Counted from the first letter of the stretch, positions 1-12,526 are shown. The stretch: DNA of 64,000 bases from Trebouxia sp. TZW2008 (GCA_002118135.1 BDIU01000216.1:124166-188165), one strand, 5' to 3'. Notes: generated by a model not told the origin, from the sequence alone. A program made the numbers and translations.

Positions 1-660
1 GAAGTCAAAAAGGAAAGCAGCACCATGCTGAACAGCACAGCAGCAGCAGCAGCATCAGCAGCAGAAGCAGCAGCATATAGCAGGCAATGGCATCTCCGCT
101 CAAGCTTTGAAGGACCAGCTGCAACATGGCATTAGCAGCATCATGATGGCATGGTTGATCTCTACACAAACTTTATAGGACCAACTGTAGCATGCTATCA
201 ACCACGGCAGAAGCAGCAGCAGCAGCAGCACATTCAATTGCATGTTTCTGCAACAATCGACGTACACTGAACGCAAGATTCACTGTGCCAGTACCTGTTG
301 AAGACATCAACGACCAGCAGCAGTAGCACAGCAGTCGGCGGTATAATTGATCAGTGTTTGCAGCGCACAATAGTAGCATGTTGTTGACAGTGCCTGTACC
401 TGTTGAAGATATTGAAGACCAACAGCAGCATGTAGGGTACCATGGAATGGTTGACAATGATCCATAATTCAAGACAGCAGCATCATGCTGAACACCACAG
501 CAGCAGCAGCAGCACAAGCAACACGCGGTTAAAGAGACACAAGCATGATCATCACAGCGCCAGTACCTCTCGCAGACATTGAAGACCAGGAGCAGCATGC
601 AGGGCACAGTGGCATGGTGAATCAACACGCACAGCGTCCAACATTAGTATCATGAAAGCA
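1..660 (-). repeat. Decayed copies of LMBRD2 exon-9 tail with CAG tracts
   Basis: The 3' end of the exon at 798-674, including its splice donor, recurs with donors near 564, 397 and 292. The copies share the text for the MLLLVFN end and the following GTAC-type donor. CAG-rich stretches at 40-75, 200-230, 310-330 and 495-525 are interspersed. Spacing between donors is about 107, 167 and 105 bp. No further real LMBRD2 exon was recognised here. Confidence 0.6.
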
Positions 661-3600
661 ACAACAAGGTTACCTGTTGAAAACGTTGAAGACCAGGAGC
701 AGCATGTAGGGCACAATGGCAATGGGCAGGTAGGACTGGAAGTCTAGCCCAATGACGGGCTGCCTCATCATCAGCTCTCCAAACTCAGCATAAAAGGCCT
801 GCAAACAACCTCAACAGCATCAAAACTGCAGCCAGTGCACGCTGGAACTCATTCATTTCCTGTTAATCTGCACAACTTCAGTCTACTGCATGTGGCAAGG
901 CCCTATCACTGGCTGCCGCAACATCAATTCTGCAAACTCAGCATGGAAGGTCTGCAAAAAACCTCGACAGCATCAGAAGCATAGCCAGTGCACTCTGAAT
1001 CTCATACGTTTCTGTAGACTGAAGTTATGCAGTCTAGCGCATTCAAGTCAGACATGTGGCAAGGCCCTGTCACTGGCTGCTGCATCTTCAATTCCCTCTG
1101 CAAACTCAGCATAGAAGGCCTGCAGTGCCAACAGGAAAGTCAAGGAGCAAAGCTTCTGGTCTTGTATAGACCATCAAGGTTTTAGCTACAGTGGAGCGTC
1201 TGCATGTTGTCCATGCAGAGTTGCAGGGCAGATTAAAAGATCAACAGGAAATGCTGAATGGACAGACCTTCTGTTCTTGTGCAAAGCCCCAACATACTTG
1301 TGGGCAGAGTCAATTTCAAAGCTACAAAGCAGAGTTGAATTTTGGCATTTGTAAACATTCATTTCTAAAGCACGCTGCAAGACAAGCAGGAAATGCTTAT
1401 AGCAGAGAGGCCTTCTTTCACCGTGTGAAGCAATAGAGACCTTATGGGCAGCGTCAAAACTGCAGCTGCGGCAAAAGAGCAGCACTTGAGCAGTTTCGCA
1501 TGTACAGCTCAGGACAATTTGCAAGGCCAACAAAGTCTAAATGGACAGCCTTTGCGCTCTTGTACAAACTAGAAAGAACTCTTGGGGGCTCAAGAGCACA
1601 GCTGCAACTTGAGAGTCTGCACTCTCCTGGCCAGTGAGTCATGAGGATGCGAATTGTCTCCCTAAATGTGCGCGCAGTACTGTTGAAGGCAGTCTCTGTG
1701 CTACAGAACCCAGCTAGGACTTGGCACAGGAGTATGCCTTTCATAATTTGTGCACACACAGACCAGGCAAACGATCAACATCCCACAACTACCTTCCCAG
1801 GATTCAACAGATTCACAAAAGCTTCAAACAAAGCTTGCAATGACAGACTATAGGGTAGAAGCATGGCTGAACACGTTTTCAAAAGCTCTGTTCATGTCTG
1901 CCATCAAGCTTCTAGTCAAAGAGACGAGGTGGCAGACTGTGGGTAAAATTGCCCCAGGTACAGGTGTGTGAGTGCTTAGGTCAGCCTTGGACGTGTGCCT
2001 GATGCAAGGGATTTGATAACAATTGCAAACACAACAGAGCTTGCTCAATAAACTTCTTGGCACATGCTGCAACTGGCAGCAGGTTGCTTTGCAACCAAAG
2101 TTGCATATCCATTTAGCAAGCTCGCATGTTGTAGTGAACAGCAATAACATTTTATAAACTGCTTGCCACCTCTGCTTGTGTAGTGCACAGTTGCGAAACA
2201 GGCATTTCCTCAAGCACCTGACTTGCTCAAACAGACATGCCAATTGTTCAGTGCTGCAAATAGAGTTGTGATCACTGTCGTCGCCTCACAGCATCACTCC
2301 TGGATCTAAGCTGCGTTATCTGTCGGTGTTTGCCCCTCAAAACTATATGGCAGTGCACCAGGTGCTTGCAGAACAATACTGATGACTGATGCTGCTTTAC
2401 AGACTCTAACAATATGAGAGACTTGTCTGAGCAACAGTGCATAAGGTGCTTTCACAACAGCACTGAGCACTATTGCTGCTTCACAAACTTTGACAGTGTG
2501 AGAACTTGGTCTAAGCAGAGATTTCTGAATTTGTCAACATGGCTTGGGGAAGCTAGCAGTGATGGTCAACCAGCTCATGTGCAAGCAAGACAACATGAAC
2601 TCACCGTATCTTGAACGTCGTAGTCACCCTCAGAGTGGCGGGAAGAGGGTGGAATGGCCACAGCTGCCATGAAGTTGAACGCCAAAGGGGCGGCAAAGCG
2701 ACACATCAACAGCCCATTTGCTAGCAGAGAGTATGGTGTCGTGTGCCTGCAGTGACACCAGACCACTTGAGACACTTAAACTTTGAACCAGACTATCTGT
2801 GCGGCTTTGCTGCTTGTGTTCACTGCTGCTGTGAGCACCTAGCAGGGTCTTGGCACCAGCAAGCATGCAGGTCATGATCCTGATGGTGATAGCTGTAATG
2901 ACTGTCAGTGACAACTTCAAACAGGCTTAGATGACAACAGTTGCCCTGAGTTGCACACAAGGTGCCCTGTTCTCAATGCATGTGAGCAAGCAGATGGCAA
3001 TGCTGCACATTGAAGACAGGGAAACAGCAAGTGGGCGGTACAGAAATGACACAGCATGCAAAAGTAGACTTGCTGTACAGCAAATGCAGATGAATTGGTG
3101 TCTTAGTGCAGGCATGATGGTGTATTCTTCACCCTAACAGGCTGATGGGCTGCACAGTGAATGCAGAACATTAGTACGCAGTGCAGATGTGATGTTGTGT
3201 GCGATTATAGTTTCTGTACAGCAGGTGCAGAAGATGAACAGGCAGTGCAGGCATAATGGTGTATACTTCACCCTGGGCATGCCAATAGCTGCACAGTGAA
3301 CGCAGAAGATTCACAGGCAGAGTAGATGACACGTGGTGTGCAGTTGCAGCTGCTGTACATCAGATGCATAAAATAAAGGGGTGAGTATACATTGACAGAG
3401 TGTTGACTGCTCACCCAGGGTCATGCAGATAGGACAGAATGGTGATTGCTTACCCAGGAACAAGCAGATAGAAGTTGAAGCGGCCCAGCCTGTAGATGGC
3501 GTAGTAAGCGCACAGGCAAGGGTAGCACAGGAACACGAAAGTCAGGAATTCTGTGGTGAACTGGTGGCTGGCTGTGCTGTGTAGGATTCTTGAGAAGACG

Positions 3601-6600
3601 GACAGGTTGGGCAGCGCACCAGAGATGGTTGCCTCTGCCAGAACAATACACAGAGAAAAGGCTGCCAGCAGCACAGCTGCAACCCTGCAACAAGTGAAAG
3701 CAAGAGTCAATGACTTGACAGCCCATAGGCAGGGATAGCTTAGAAACTCCACAGTAATGGCTGTGCTGTGCTGAGCATTATCCTGTAGAAGACTGACAGG
3801 TGAGACAGCGCACCAGAAATGGTCGCCTCTGCCAGAGCAACACATACAAAAAACACTCTCAGCAGCACAGCTGCAACCCTGCAACAGGTGGAAGCAGTAG
3901 TCAGTAATTTGTAAGCGCACAGGCAGGGATAGCTCAGGAACACCAAGGCCAGGAACTCGGTGCTAGACTGGTGGCTGGCTGTGCTGTGCAGGATCCTGTA
4001 GAAGACTGACAGGTTAGACAGCAGAACAGAAATGGTCGCCTCTGCCAGAGCAACACATACAGAAAACACAACCAGCTGCAACGCTGCAACAGGTGGAAGC
4101 AGTAGTCAGTAATTTGTAAGCGCTCAGGCAGGGATAGCTCAGGAACACCAAGGCCAGGAACTCGGTGCTGAACTGGTGGCTGGCTGTGCTGAGCACACGC
4201 GTTCACCACCTTTCATGTACATGATCACCATTGATAGATTGCCAGAGTGTAGACTTCTCTTTCCTGTTTATGTAGCAATAAATGCACTCGTGGGCACGAT
4301 AACTTACCTGAGCACAGGCCCTCCAATCAAACATTTTCACAGCCCCACATGCGCAATTACTTTTGGCAAATTGCCAAACAGTGCAGACAGTTCTGTTCTT
4401 GTCCTTTAAGGAAATGCACTCGCGTGCATAAGAGCTTACCTGAGCACGGGACCTCTGAGCACACATTTCCACCACCACTCCACGTAAGCAATCACTTTTG
4501 GCATGTCCGCATGCATGCTTGAGCTGTACGGTCCCCCTGGGTTGCTCTGGTTCCTGACGATATCTTCCAGCTCAAGATATTCAACCACAATGCCATCATA
4601 CAATGCTTTCTCCCGCTCATAATTCTCTATGCCCTGCATGTAAATGACACATGTTATACATTCTAGCACAGGTGCTGGGTGTGCACAATGCCGTCGTACA
4701 AATATTGAAGCATGTACTACAATGCTTTCTCGCGCTTGCAGTTCTGTATGCCCTGCATGATCACAGTAAAGGACAAGCATCACTGCACTGCACTGGTGCC
4801 AAAGAATGCCACCACAGAATGCTTTTTCCCACTCGCTGGTTTTTTTGCCTTGGATGATCACAGCAAATGCTGAGCTGCTTGTCACTTGTTGCACAATCTC
4901 ACAATGCACTCCTCTGCCCACTTTCAGCAAGTGGAGAGTAACCAGTCATGTTAAGTTTGTTTGCTTGGATACCAATGGAATCCTTGGCACTGCTGCCAGG
5001 CATTGCATGCTGCAGAGAAAATGCATTGCACCACAACTACATTCCTGACATCAAGCTTGCATGCAAACGATGCACAAGGTCAGATTCTGTGCAGATATAC
5101 CTTTCTGAGTCGCCTGTTCAGCACACCCAAATCCTGCCTGTCAAAGAAGTCTGTATCAACGTCGTCATCAAGTTCCACGGCAGATGGGCGAGTGTCAGCA
5201 GCATGGGAATCAGCTGTGCTCACGATCCTGTCCATGTATTTTACAAAAGGGTCATTTCGCCTAAAGGTGCCTTTGACCTTATGCACCAGCGCCATGACTT
5301 GACTCATCTCCCTGCATATATTACTCAGGGGTGTGTTGACTATGTTTACTTTTGCAAAAGGTGCCTTTCACTTTGTGCACTAGCGCTGTAACTTGATTCA
5401 TCTCCCTGCACATCTCTATGTGATCCCAATTATTATGTTGAATTGCAATGTAACTGTATATCCGCTGCTCAAGATTCTCGTGTGTGCCTGTGCCACCTGG
5501 TATGCAAGCTTACATTTGTGCAAAAGTGAAGAGTGCTCAGCATTGCTCCAACAAGTGCACAAGCACAAGGTTTGCCGCATTTGTGTGCATAAGGTGACAA
5601 GGGTTGTCCCTGCCGACATGCCTGTCAACAAGCGTTCTCGACACTGCCTCACTGAAGTGCGCGAAGCTGGCAGAGCTATGGGAAAAAGAGGTGACCAGGA
5701 CAAGCATGTATGCATGAGCTGGCAGTAACCTCTCAGCATGCAGGCCTGCCAACAAGCGCAACTGGCACTGCATCGCGAGTAAGCATGAAGCTGGCAAAAA
5801 TGTGAGAGTAACAGGCAAAAATCACAGGCACATGCGCATGAGTTGACAGCACTTCCTCCACCAACCAGCGCTGTGATGCCACCTTGAACATCAGATTGAG
5901 CATAGCAGTGGCATCAGAACAGGAGGCAATCAGAGACGCACCAATATATGAAGCTGAAAAAGCTGCTGGTGGCACAAACAACAGCTGTTGGAGGCTATAC
6001 AAAAGGCATTGAGGGCAGAGCTATTGGAGACAGAGGCAAAAGGGATGATCACGTATGCATGAGCTGACGGCACTTTCTCTACCAGCAAGTGTTGCTGATG
6101 CCGCATTGAATATGAGCATGAAAGTGGCAGGGGTATCAAACATGAGACACTCAGACAGGAACATACGCATGAGCTGATATTGCTTTATCAGCCAACAATC
6201 TTGATGCTGCTTTCTGCATGAGCATGAAAACGGCAAAGGCATCAGAACAGGAGACAGTCAGACAGTCATGTACGCGTGACACTGCTTTCTCCGTCAACAC
6301 GCATTGCTGAGGCTACTTGATGGTCAGCATGGAGTTGGAACAGGTGTCAGAGATGGTGGCCAAGGCCAAGCACGTACGCATGAGCTGACAGCGCTTTCTC
6401 TGCCTGCACGCCTGCTCTGTGGAACAGCAGCTTCCTGTAGTTCTTAGTGTCTGCAGTGCGCCACAGCTGCCTAGGAATGGCCACCAAGCCGTAACCCATC
6501 AGGAAGATGCCAGCAATCAAACCAAATGCATTGGATGCTGCTACACAGAAGCCCAGCACATTGCTGGGCGCCAAATTTTTGGTCATAAGCAGCAGCAGAA

Positions 6601-7615
6601 TGCCTGCTACTGCCAGTGCCTGCAAACAACAGACATCCAAATGTAGTGTGCTGCCAGCATCAGGTGTGAGTGCATTACAGTCATCACCAGCAGTAGAAGT
6701 GAGTCTGCAGTGACGATAACGGCATCAATCGGCTACATATGATGGTGCTGATTGACATGCTGCATGAATTGTGGGCACAGATGCTTGAAGAAAGGACCTC
6801 ATCAGATGTTGAGACCTCCACAAGCAAATATGGTGCAAGCTTCAAAAGACACGACAGGAGGTGAGAGTCTGGAATGGTAATGTGCATGCCTTGTGCAGAT
6901 CAAATGTAAATGCCATGCAGCTGGTTTTATGTTTGCTGCTGATGCTATGGGATATGGGTGCTTACTATCAACACAGCATAGAAGATCAAATTATTCCTGA
7001 CAGCTGTGTTGATGCGATCGCCAACGGTAAAATGGCCTGAGTCTGCATACTCCTGGTGAAATGGGAGGACGGTAAATTGGACTGCAAAGCCATACCAGTA
7101 GGCTACCCTCCACCATGTGACCAACAATGGCGGTGAAGTGCCCTGCAATGTGGCAGCAGCTTTTGCATAAGGAGTCAGCAAGCCAGATTGCAGCCGTGAT
7201 GTGCAATTTGAAGAGCATATTGGCAACATGCACCAGTGCTGCAGCCACAGGCAAGGACCCTTGCCGACCTGTAATGTGCTGGCAACGTCTGTGGGCACCA
7301 AAATTAGGACTGAAAGAGCTGAAAACCACGCGAGTCCCACGTCTAGCTTGACTGCCCAGCTACTTCGTCTGCTGGGCATATAGCTGAGTCCATAAACGAT
7401 CGCTGCCACTAGCAAAGGCACAGAGGCCGCATAGAAGAACCTGCAGGTGTGCAACGATCTTTACTGGCAGGTATTGATAGCGTGCACGGTTGGATCACGA
7501 CAGATATGTTCGAACTGCGTAGGTTCAGGCAGAGGCCATGACACAGCAGAGACAGTGCCGTCAAGATCTAGCATCTATCAGGCGTTTGCTCGCCGGATGG
7601 CGCCACTCACCACAT
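1..7615 (-). CDS. LMBRD2: LMBR1 domain-containing protein 2 homolog (partial, 3' end outside window)
   Basis: Multi-pass membrane protein of the LMBR1 family, plant LMBD2 type; the cellular role is poorly known. Exons on the minus strand: 7615-7611, 7440-7269, 7142-6966, 6619-6378, 5311-5101, 4633-4440, 3684-3454, 2746-2605 and 798-674; all phases join. The first coding exon holds only ATG-TG and gives the start MWFFYAASVPL, like plant MWVFY starts. Family landmarks in order: SVLILVPTDV, GHFTVGDR, FGLIAGIFLMGYGL, RNDPFVKYMD, LELEDIVRN, VLAEATI, LLMCRFAAP and DFQSYLPIAIVPYMLLLVFN. The last exon ends with phase 2 at position 674, so the C-terminal exons lie beyond base 1. Introns are stuffed with decayed copies of the gene's own exon edges. 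Identification is by remembered family motifs; exon boundaries are inferred from splice signals. Confidence 0.88.
799..1125 (-). repeat. Copies of LMBRD2 exon-9 start and acceptor
   Basis: The 3' splice site and first bases of exon 9 (start 798) recur with exon starts near 951 and 1119, spaced about 154 and 167 bp. The shared text reads CAAACTCAGCATRRAAGG followed by CTGCA on the plus strand. The copies lie upstream of the real exon in transcription order and lead into no open coding sequence. Confidence 0.65.
3737..4190 (-). repeat. Tandem pseudo-copies of LMBRD2 exon 7
   Basis: Exon 7 (3684-3454) is followed upstream in the intron by partial copies whose exon starts are at 3878 and 4083, plus a shorter piece at about 4124-4190. 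They preserve the reading CVALAEATIS, NLSVFYRILHSTASHQ and LSYPCLCAYK, then break off before the real exon's end YAIYRLGRFNF. They lack the real 5' splice site, so they look like unspliced pseudo-exons. Spacing is 194 and 205 bp. Confidence 0.8.
4290..4860 (-). repeat. Copies of both edges of LMBRD2 exon 6
   Basis: The start of exon 6 (4633) recurs upstream near 4752 and 4852; the plus-strand text is CAATGCTTTCTC...GCCCTGCATG. The end of exon 6 (4440), with donor GTAAG, recurs downstream near 4316 as AACTTACCTGAGCACAGG. Start copies lie only upstream and end copies only downstream of the working exon. Confidence 0.7.
5360..5420 (-). repeat. Copy of LMBRD2 exon-5 start
   Basis: The exon 5 start at 5311, with its TATATGCAG acceptor, recurs near 5408 as GATTCATCTCCCTGCACATC together with about 45 bp of exon sequence (the AAGGTGCCTTT region). 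It is a single extra copy upstream in transcription order, offset about 97 bp. Confidence 0.65.
5700..6360 (-). repeat. Decayed copies of LMBRD2 exon-4 tail with donor
   Basis: The end of exon 4 at 6378 reads ACGTACGCATGAGCTGACAG on the plus strand, holding the GTACGT donor. Related blocks occur near 6270, 6160, 6050, 5830 and 5705, each keeping CATGAGYTGAC or similar plus a CTTTCTC-like run. They lie downstream of the exon in transcription order. Spacing is irregular, about 100-220 bp. Confidence 0.65.
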
Positions 7616-8023
7616 CTGCGACCACCACCCGCCCAGCAAGCAATCTGTCAACCAGCCTTTGCCGCTCAGGAGTCAGGAATGTAGGGCAGTGTTGCCTTGT
7701 AGTGAAACCAGGTGGACCTCGACACGAGAAACCAGTCTGCACGTGAGACATGTGAAGCTATTACACAGATCACGCAGCAAGCCGGAAACCAAGGCGCTGC
7801 GCTTGCGCTCCACTATTGCGTGAAGCTGTACGCTCAACAATCGGTGCTGCTCTGTCTGCTTGCGTAGAACTTGTCAGGACCAAAGTTACAGCAAACGTCT
7901 GGGGAAAAGTGCTTGTTCTTGCGGTTTTGAACGACACCACGCGAACTGCATTGTCCGGTCGGGGCGTCTGATACCTCTCCTTGCGTGGCGCTTCAGCACC
8001 TTTGAGCTTGGCTGACCTCGAGC
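7616..8023. promoter_or_regulatory. Divergent promoter region, LMBRD2 / thioredoxin-like
   Basis: These 408 bp separate two head-to-head start codons (7615 minus, 8024 plus). CpG dinucleotides are more frequent here than in the introns on either side. No TATA box or known operator was identified; the call rests on gene orientation. Confidence 0.55.
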
Positions 8024-9048
8024 ATGAGGCCTGTTGGCCTGTCGCGCTCAGCTGATGTCCCTCGATGTCCTGTAACTGCATCAAGTCAACGCCGGCAGAC
8101 CCAACGCGCTTCAGCAATCCACGCTTCCAGACAGCCGTCGTTTAGGCATTCCCGTACAAACACAGTGCGCAGCCCGCGCTGCGGCCTGCAGTCCAGCAAG
8201 GTGCACTTGCAACAGTCAGGCTTGGTCTCTGCCAACATCCCCGTTGTCAGCAGAATATCAGTCAGGAGCAAGGCGTTGGCTGCACCAATAGCAGCAGAAG
8301 AAGAAGCCACAGAGAGTCCGACAACTTCTATTTCAGTGACCTCGGTGCGCAAAAGTACCGCAGGACTGACAACGGCCTTGTATGCTCAGCGCTGACAGCT
8401 TCTTGCTGCTGCAGTTGCACTCTTCCGCACAGTTTCAAGATGTCATTGAGCACAATCCTGGGCGCCTCGTCGTCTTGATGTGCAAGGCACAGGGATGCCG
8501 GCCCTGCAAGATGTTTAGCAGAAAGTTTCAACGCATGTCTGAGCAGTACCAGGATGCGATATTCCTGGACATCATGGGAGATGAGACCAAAGATACAAGG
8601 GTGAGCAATCCGCCTTCTGATGACGCTAGTATTATACAGTGGTTGCTGCTGAGAAAGTAGCCATATAGCAATGCAAGGCAGCACAAGGCTGCAGTCAAGC
8701 GACAACACATGCTCTCTGTTCTTTGGCTATTTGCATGCTTTTTGGCTATTTGCATGCCAATAGGAAGTTTGAGTTGCAAGTTTCAGGGCTTCTAATCAGG
8801 CTTACAGCTGCCAGATGCCTCATCACTGTTCAAAGCCTCCAAGGTCAGCTTTTGATTGTCTCAGAACTCTCAGGTGTATCCTGCAGAAACTGATGATCAA
8901 CCTGGATGTGCGGGCTACGCCCACATTTTTCTTGTACCGGGATGGCAGGCTAGGGCAAACCTTGACAGGCATCAATGAGAACAACCTCAGAAATGCAATC
9001 ACAGACTTTGCATTGCCTGAGGAGAAAGACAATGCGCCGCTGGAATAG
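8024..9048 (+). CDS. Thioredoxin-like protein, probably chloroplast-targeted
   Basis: Exons 8024-8344, 8415-8600 and 8887-9048 join in phase 0 to give about 222 aa. The first roughly 90 residues are rich in Ser, Arg and Ala and poor in acidic residues, as in an algal transit peptide. The thioredoxin fold follows: VVLMCKAQGCRPCKMF carries an active-site CRPC in place of the usual CGPC, and the third exon carries the conserved cis-proline loop VRATPTFFLYRDGR. Such proteins reduce disulfides or act as redox relays; the target cannot be told from sequence. The first intron is only 70 nt. The start at 8024 is the first ATG of an open frame in a CpG-rich stretch. The gene is divergent to LMBRD2. 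Confidence 0.8.
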
Positions 9049-10281
9049 CAGTTTTGTGATAGAATTGTCTCAAGGCTGTGGCCGTTCTCATATCAAGCTT
9101 TACTGTCGTCTGCACCGCCATTTTGTCACCACAGCCCTACCATATGATGTGTGTTCATCATTTGACCAGTTTTGAGCTGCCAGCCTTGATGTCAGACATG
9201 TACCAGTAAGCAGCAAAGGTGACGTGAATGCGTTTCCACATCACAGGCAGCACGAGTTATGTGCGCTATCTTTTCGGCGTATGATCTTACGTATGTGTGT
9301 CCTGAAGATACCACCCAAGATTCTTGGCTTGTGTTGGTGACTTGTTCCACCAGCCGTCCACATTTGGCCTGAAACTGATGACACTGTTCAGTACAATTTC
9401 CATAAATATCAAGATGCCCTGCTTGTTCATTGGTTCTGTATAATACTGCAGGATAGCTGGCATTGCAGGCTATCAGAGCTGTTCGTTCTGCAGCTGCATT
9501 CGAGCAAGCATGCGTTCTGGTCATAGCAAGACCTTTGGCTGTACACAGTCAGTTGCAAAGGCAGTATGTTTTCTGTAAACTCATTGACCTTTTCCCAATG
9601 AAGCTCTACAGTAATGCTTTTCAATGCCATGTTGTCTGCCCTTTCTGCATGTGCAGAACATAAGGTCAGAGGCATGCACATCACAAGCGCTACTGCTCAG
9701 CTGCAGATGATAGACACTACTGCAAGGCTGCTGCTCTTGAAGCAGCAGACCCGTGCTGCCTCTATAAACAGAGGCTCCCGTTGTGACGCCTAACGGCGTA
9801 GACTTTTCTTTTCTTTTTTTCTACTGCACAGAAATGATTCACTGGCACCTTGCAGTTGGTATATAACAAAACATATGCCTGACCCTTGGAGGCTTATACT
9901 GTAAACTAATGCTATTGCATGGCCCAGCAAGCTTCTGCTCAGAAGACTGCTTCATTCAGTATTGTGATCTGGCTGCAGTTGCGAGCACTGGCTGACATGG
10001 TTTTTCCACTCAGCAATAATTTTGACATGGCAGCACCTTTAGCACGAGTTGGACAATCGCAAGCAAGTATTGAGAAGGTGGCGTATTTTGGTGCAAGCAT
10101 AGATGAAGACCTGCACCACCTCATCACCTGGTGGCGATACCTAGCTAAATGCTACTGTGAAACCTGCTAAGCCTGTGTGAGTCCATGATTGCCTGCATCT
10201 ATTTGGTCTGTGGCGCTGCCGCAGTGAGGAGGCTGTCAATGTACAGCAGCATCTAGCCAGAAATGGGTTGCATAACATGTT
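9049..10281. other. Intergenic region, no gene recognised
   Basis: The region lies between two convergent gene ends (thioredoxin-like on plus, TMEM258 on minus). Short open frames such as 9919-10170 show no family resemblance and no supporting splice structure. A T-rich run occurs near 9805-9825. I see no other structure. Confidence 0.5.
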
Positions 10282-10741
10282 TCATACATATACACCTGTC
10301 CACAGAAGCAAAAATAGTGTCCCACTTCCCTGCATGGCATGGACATACTGAGAAGCGCTGTTAACTGGGCTCTGCAATTGCCACAGACTCTGAACATGTT
10401 TGCATGGTGCAATGCGCTCACCAGCAAGACGGAAGCAGCAGCAGCTAGGAGCACTTCTTCCCTGAGCTTCCTGGTGTATTTGGTCTTGGTGACCTCATAT
10501 CTGCAGTCATCAGGTGTTTACTGCAAGGTACCAGGCATGTCACTGGCAGCTGAGCAGCTACTCGTACACGAAGAATATTGCTGACAGCAAGAGACCCGCG
10601 CCAATGGAGGTCACGGCCAAGAAAGGATACATCCGCTGTGCAACAGGAGGGTGCATGGGCGTTCCCTGTAGCAGCAATCATCCAGTCTGGCGCAGAACGG
10701 CAATCCCTGGCGATACTCTACTTCGCACTGACCTGAACCAT
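10282..10741 (-). CDS. TMEM258: TMEM258/OST5-type oligosaccharyltransferase subunit
   Basis: Small ER membrane subunit of the oligosaccharyltransferase that transfers the N-glycan to nascent proteins. Four exons on the minus strand: 10741-10733 (only ATG GTT CAG), 10665-10568, 10500-10422 and 10329-10282. They total 234 nt, 77 aa, and all phases agree. Two hydrophobic helices are visible: YPFLAVTSIGAGLLLSAIFF, and the C-terminal GSGTLFLLLWTGVYV. Between them, FFVYEVTKTKYTRK closely matches the family hallmark FFVYEVTSTKYTR. The length equals that of the animal protein. No single open frame reveals this gene because each exon is under 100 nt. Identification rests on remembered family sequence and is strong because length, topology and both signature stretches agree. 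Confidence 0.9.
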
Positions 10742-11143
10742 GCCGCTGAACCGTGCTTGCCACTTATGCTAGGCAGAGACAGTAGTGACCGATGGGGCAG
10801 AAGCCTTGCAAGCTGATCACGGCGGCAAACCTGGCCCGACAGAGCTTGAGTTTATTGTCCAACGGAAAAGGCGTCACCAATGCACAACAAGACACAAGTC
10901 CTTCTGCTGGACACTATTGGCAGCCAGCACGCGCAACAAACGCTCAAGATGCGAGAAGGAGGAAGCCTAGCGATAGTGAACTCCGGCACATGTCGTCCAT
11001 GTGGTGCAAGGTGGCATGTTTACTAACCTTACTAATCAAGCCTCACCAGAAGCGGCAGATGGTCAGCATCACTTTCGAATCAGCACACCCGCGCATTGAT
11101 CAGGCTGGCAATCGCTAAATCGGTGAATTGAGCGTACACAGCC
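10742..11143. promoter_or_regulatory. Divergent promoter region, TMEM258 / pyrophosphatase
   Basis: These 402 bp lie between head-to-head starts at 10741 (minus) and 11144 (plus). The stretch is moderately CpG-rich (for example around 10920-10980). No core promoter element was recognised. Confidence 0.5.
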
Positions 11144-12526
11144 ATGTCAAACCACTACCGCAGCTCCGCATCTCACCCTTGGCACGACCTGGCGATAGGC
11201 AGTGAAGCGCCAAATAAGTTCAACGCTGTGATTGAAATTCCTAAAGGGTCCAAAGTGAAGTATGAGCTTGATAAAGACACCGGTATGTACAGAGCTGTTG
11301 CTTCAGACCAGATACAGGGCTCTGAAGTCTGTGCCAACAGCTAAAGATGTATCTGCTGGCAGGCATGCTGTACATTGACAGGGTGTTGTACTCGTCTGTT
11401 GTGTACCCTCATAACTACGGGTTCATTCCACAGACGCTTTGCGAAGACAATGATCCACTGGTCAGTGCAAAGTGCCCTCCCCATCTGTCTTTTCTGCAAT
11501 GTTTCCACTGCAGATGAACCAATCTTCTGCATCCTTGCAGGATGTCCTGGTCCTTATGCAAGCTCCCGTGGTCCCCATGTCATTCTTGCGAGCAAAGCCT
11601 ATTGGAGTCATGCAGATGATAGATCAGGGTGAGCAGGATGACAAGGTCATTGCAGTGCATGCGGATGACCCTGAGTTCAGGGACTATGATGACATCAATC
11701 AGCTCCCAAAGCACAGACTAGCAGAGATCCGAAGGTACTACTCCTTGTTAAACCTTACAAGCTCTGATCGTGCCTGGCTGTAAAACTCTTCCACTGTGCG
11801 CAAACACACTAACCATTCCTTGGCTACCAACAAAGCGTCCCGTCAGCAGCTGCTGCTTAACAAGAAGCTTTTAACATTCCTTTGCTCATGGCAGAACATG
11901 CCGTCAGCAGATGTCACATGCTCAAGAAGTGGTCACTGTGCAATGAGATGTGATGTTGTACAGGTTCTTTGAGGACTACAAAAAGAACGAGCACAAGGAA
12001 GTCAAGGTAGATGAGTTCTTGGGAGCAGACCTCGCCAGGAAGACAATCAGTGAGGCGATGGTGAGATCCTCCCCATGTCAAAAGCGTAACAATAGCTGAG
12101 CTCGGGGTGACATTGCCTGACATCTCAGATCACTGCCCATCCAGCTTCAGCAATCTGCAATATGATTTTACGCTTCTTCGTGAGTTAGTTGCAATGCATT
12201 CGGCATGCATAAATGCAAACTGTTTGTGCCAAGGTGCTGATGTGTTATACGAACCAAGAGTATCGTTGCTGAAGCCATTGATGGCTTTGATGCTTTCAAG
12301 CAATGCATGCCTATTCACCTTGGCCTCACTGTGTGTTCTGCGCTTACTTTGTCTATGATGAAGAGCAGCATCTAGCAATGCTGACTCTTGGGTGTGCAAT
12401 GCTTGGCACTGTGTGCAATCTGGGAACCTGTGGCGCTGCTCAGGCAAACTGCTGTAACCTGTGACTGTTCATTTTTGCTTGCAGACGATGTATGAGGAGA
12501 ACTACCTGCCAAAGAGGAAGAGGTGA
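11144..12526 (+). CDS. PPA: Soluble inorganic pyrophosphatase, family I
   Basis: Hydrolyses pyrophosphate to orthophosphate with Mg2+, drawing biosynthetic reactions forward; probably cytosolic, since there is no transit-like extension. Exons 11144-11282, 11363-11460, 11541-11734, 11964-12060 and 12485-12526 give 189 aa in frame. Start [16 protein letters not shown] resembles plant enzymes. Visible signatures: [22 protein letters not shown], the metal-binding motif [26 protein letters not shown] and [18 protein letters not shown]. The carboxyl end is YLPKRKR. All catalytic Asp of the EDNDPLD and DQGEQDD motifs are present, so it should be active. The last intron is 424 nt; the gene shows little of the exon-edge duplication seen elsewhere. 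Confidence 0.95.

Noticed and set aside
173..628. Cys-rich minus-strand open frame
   Set aside because: Produced by CAG-rich tracts and decayed exon-tail copies; no start, domain or splice support.
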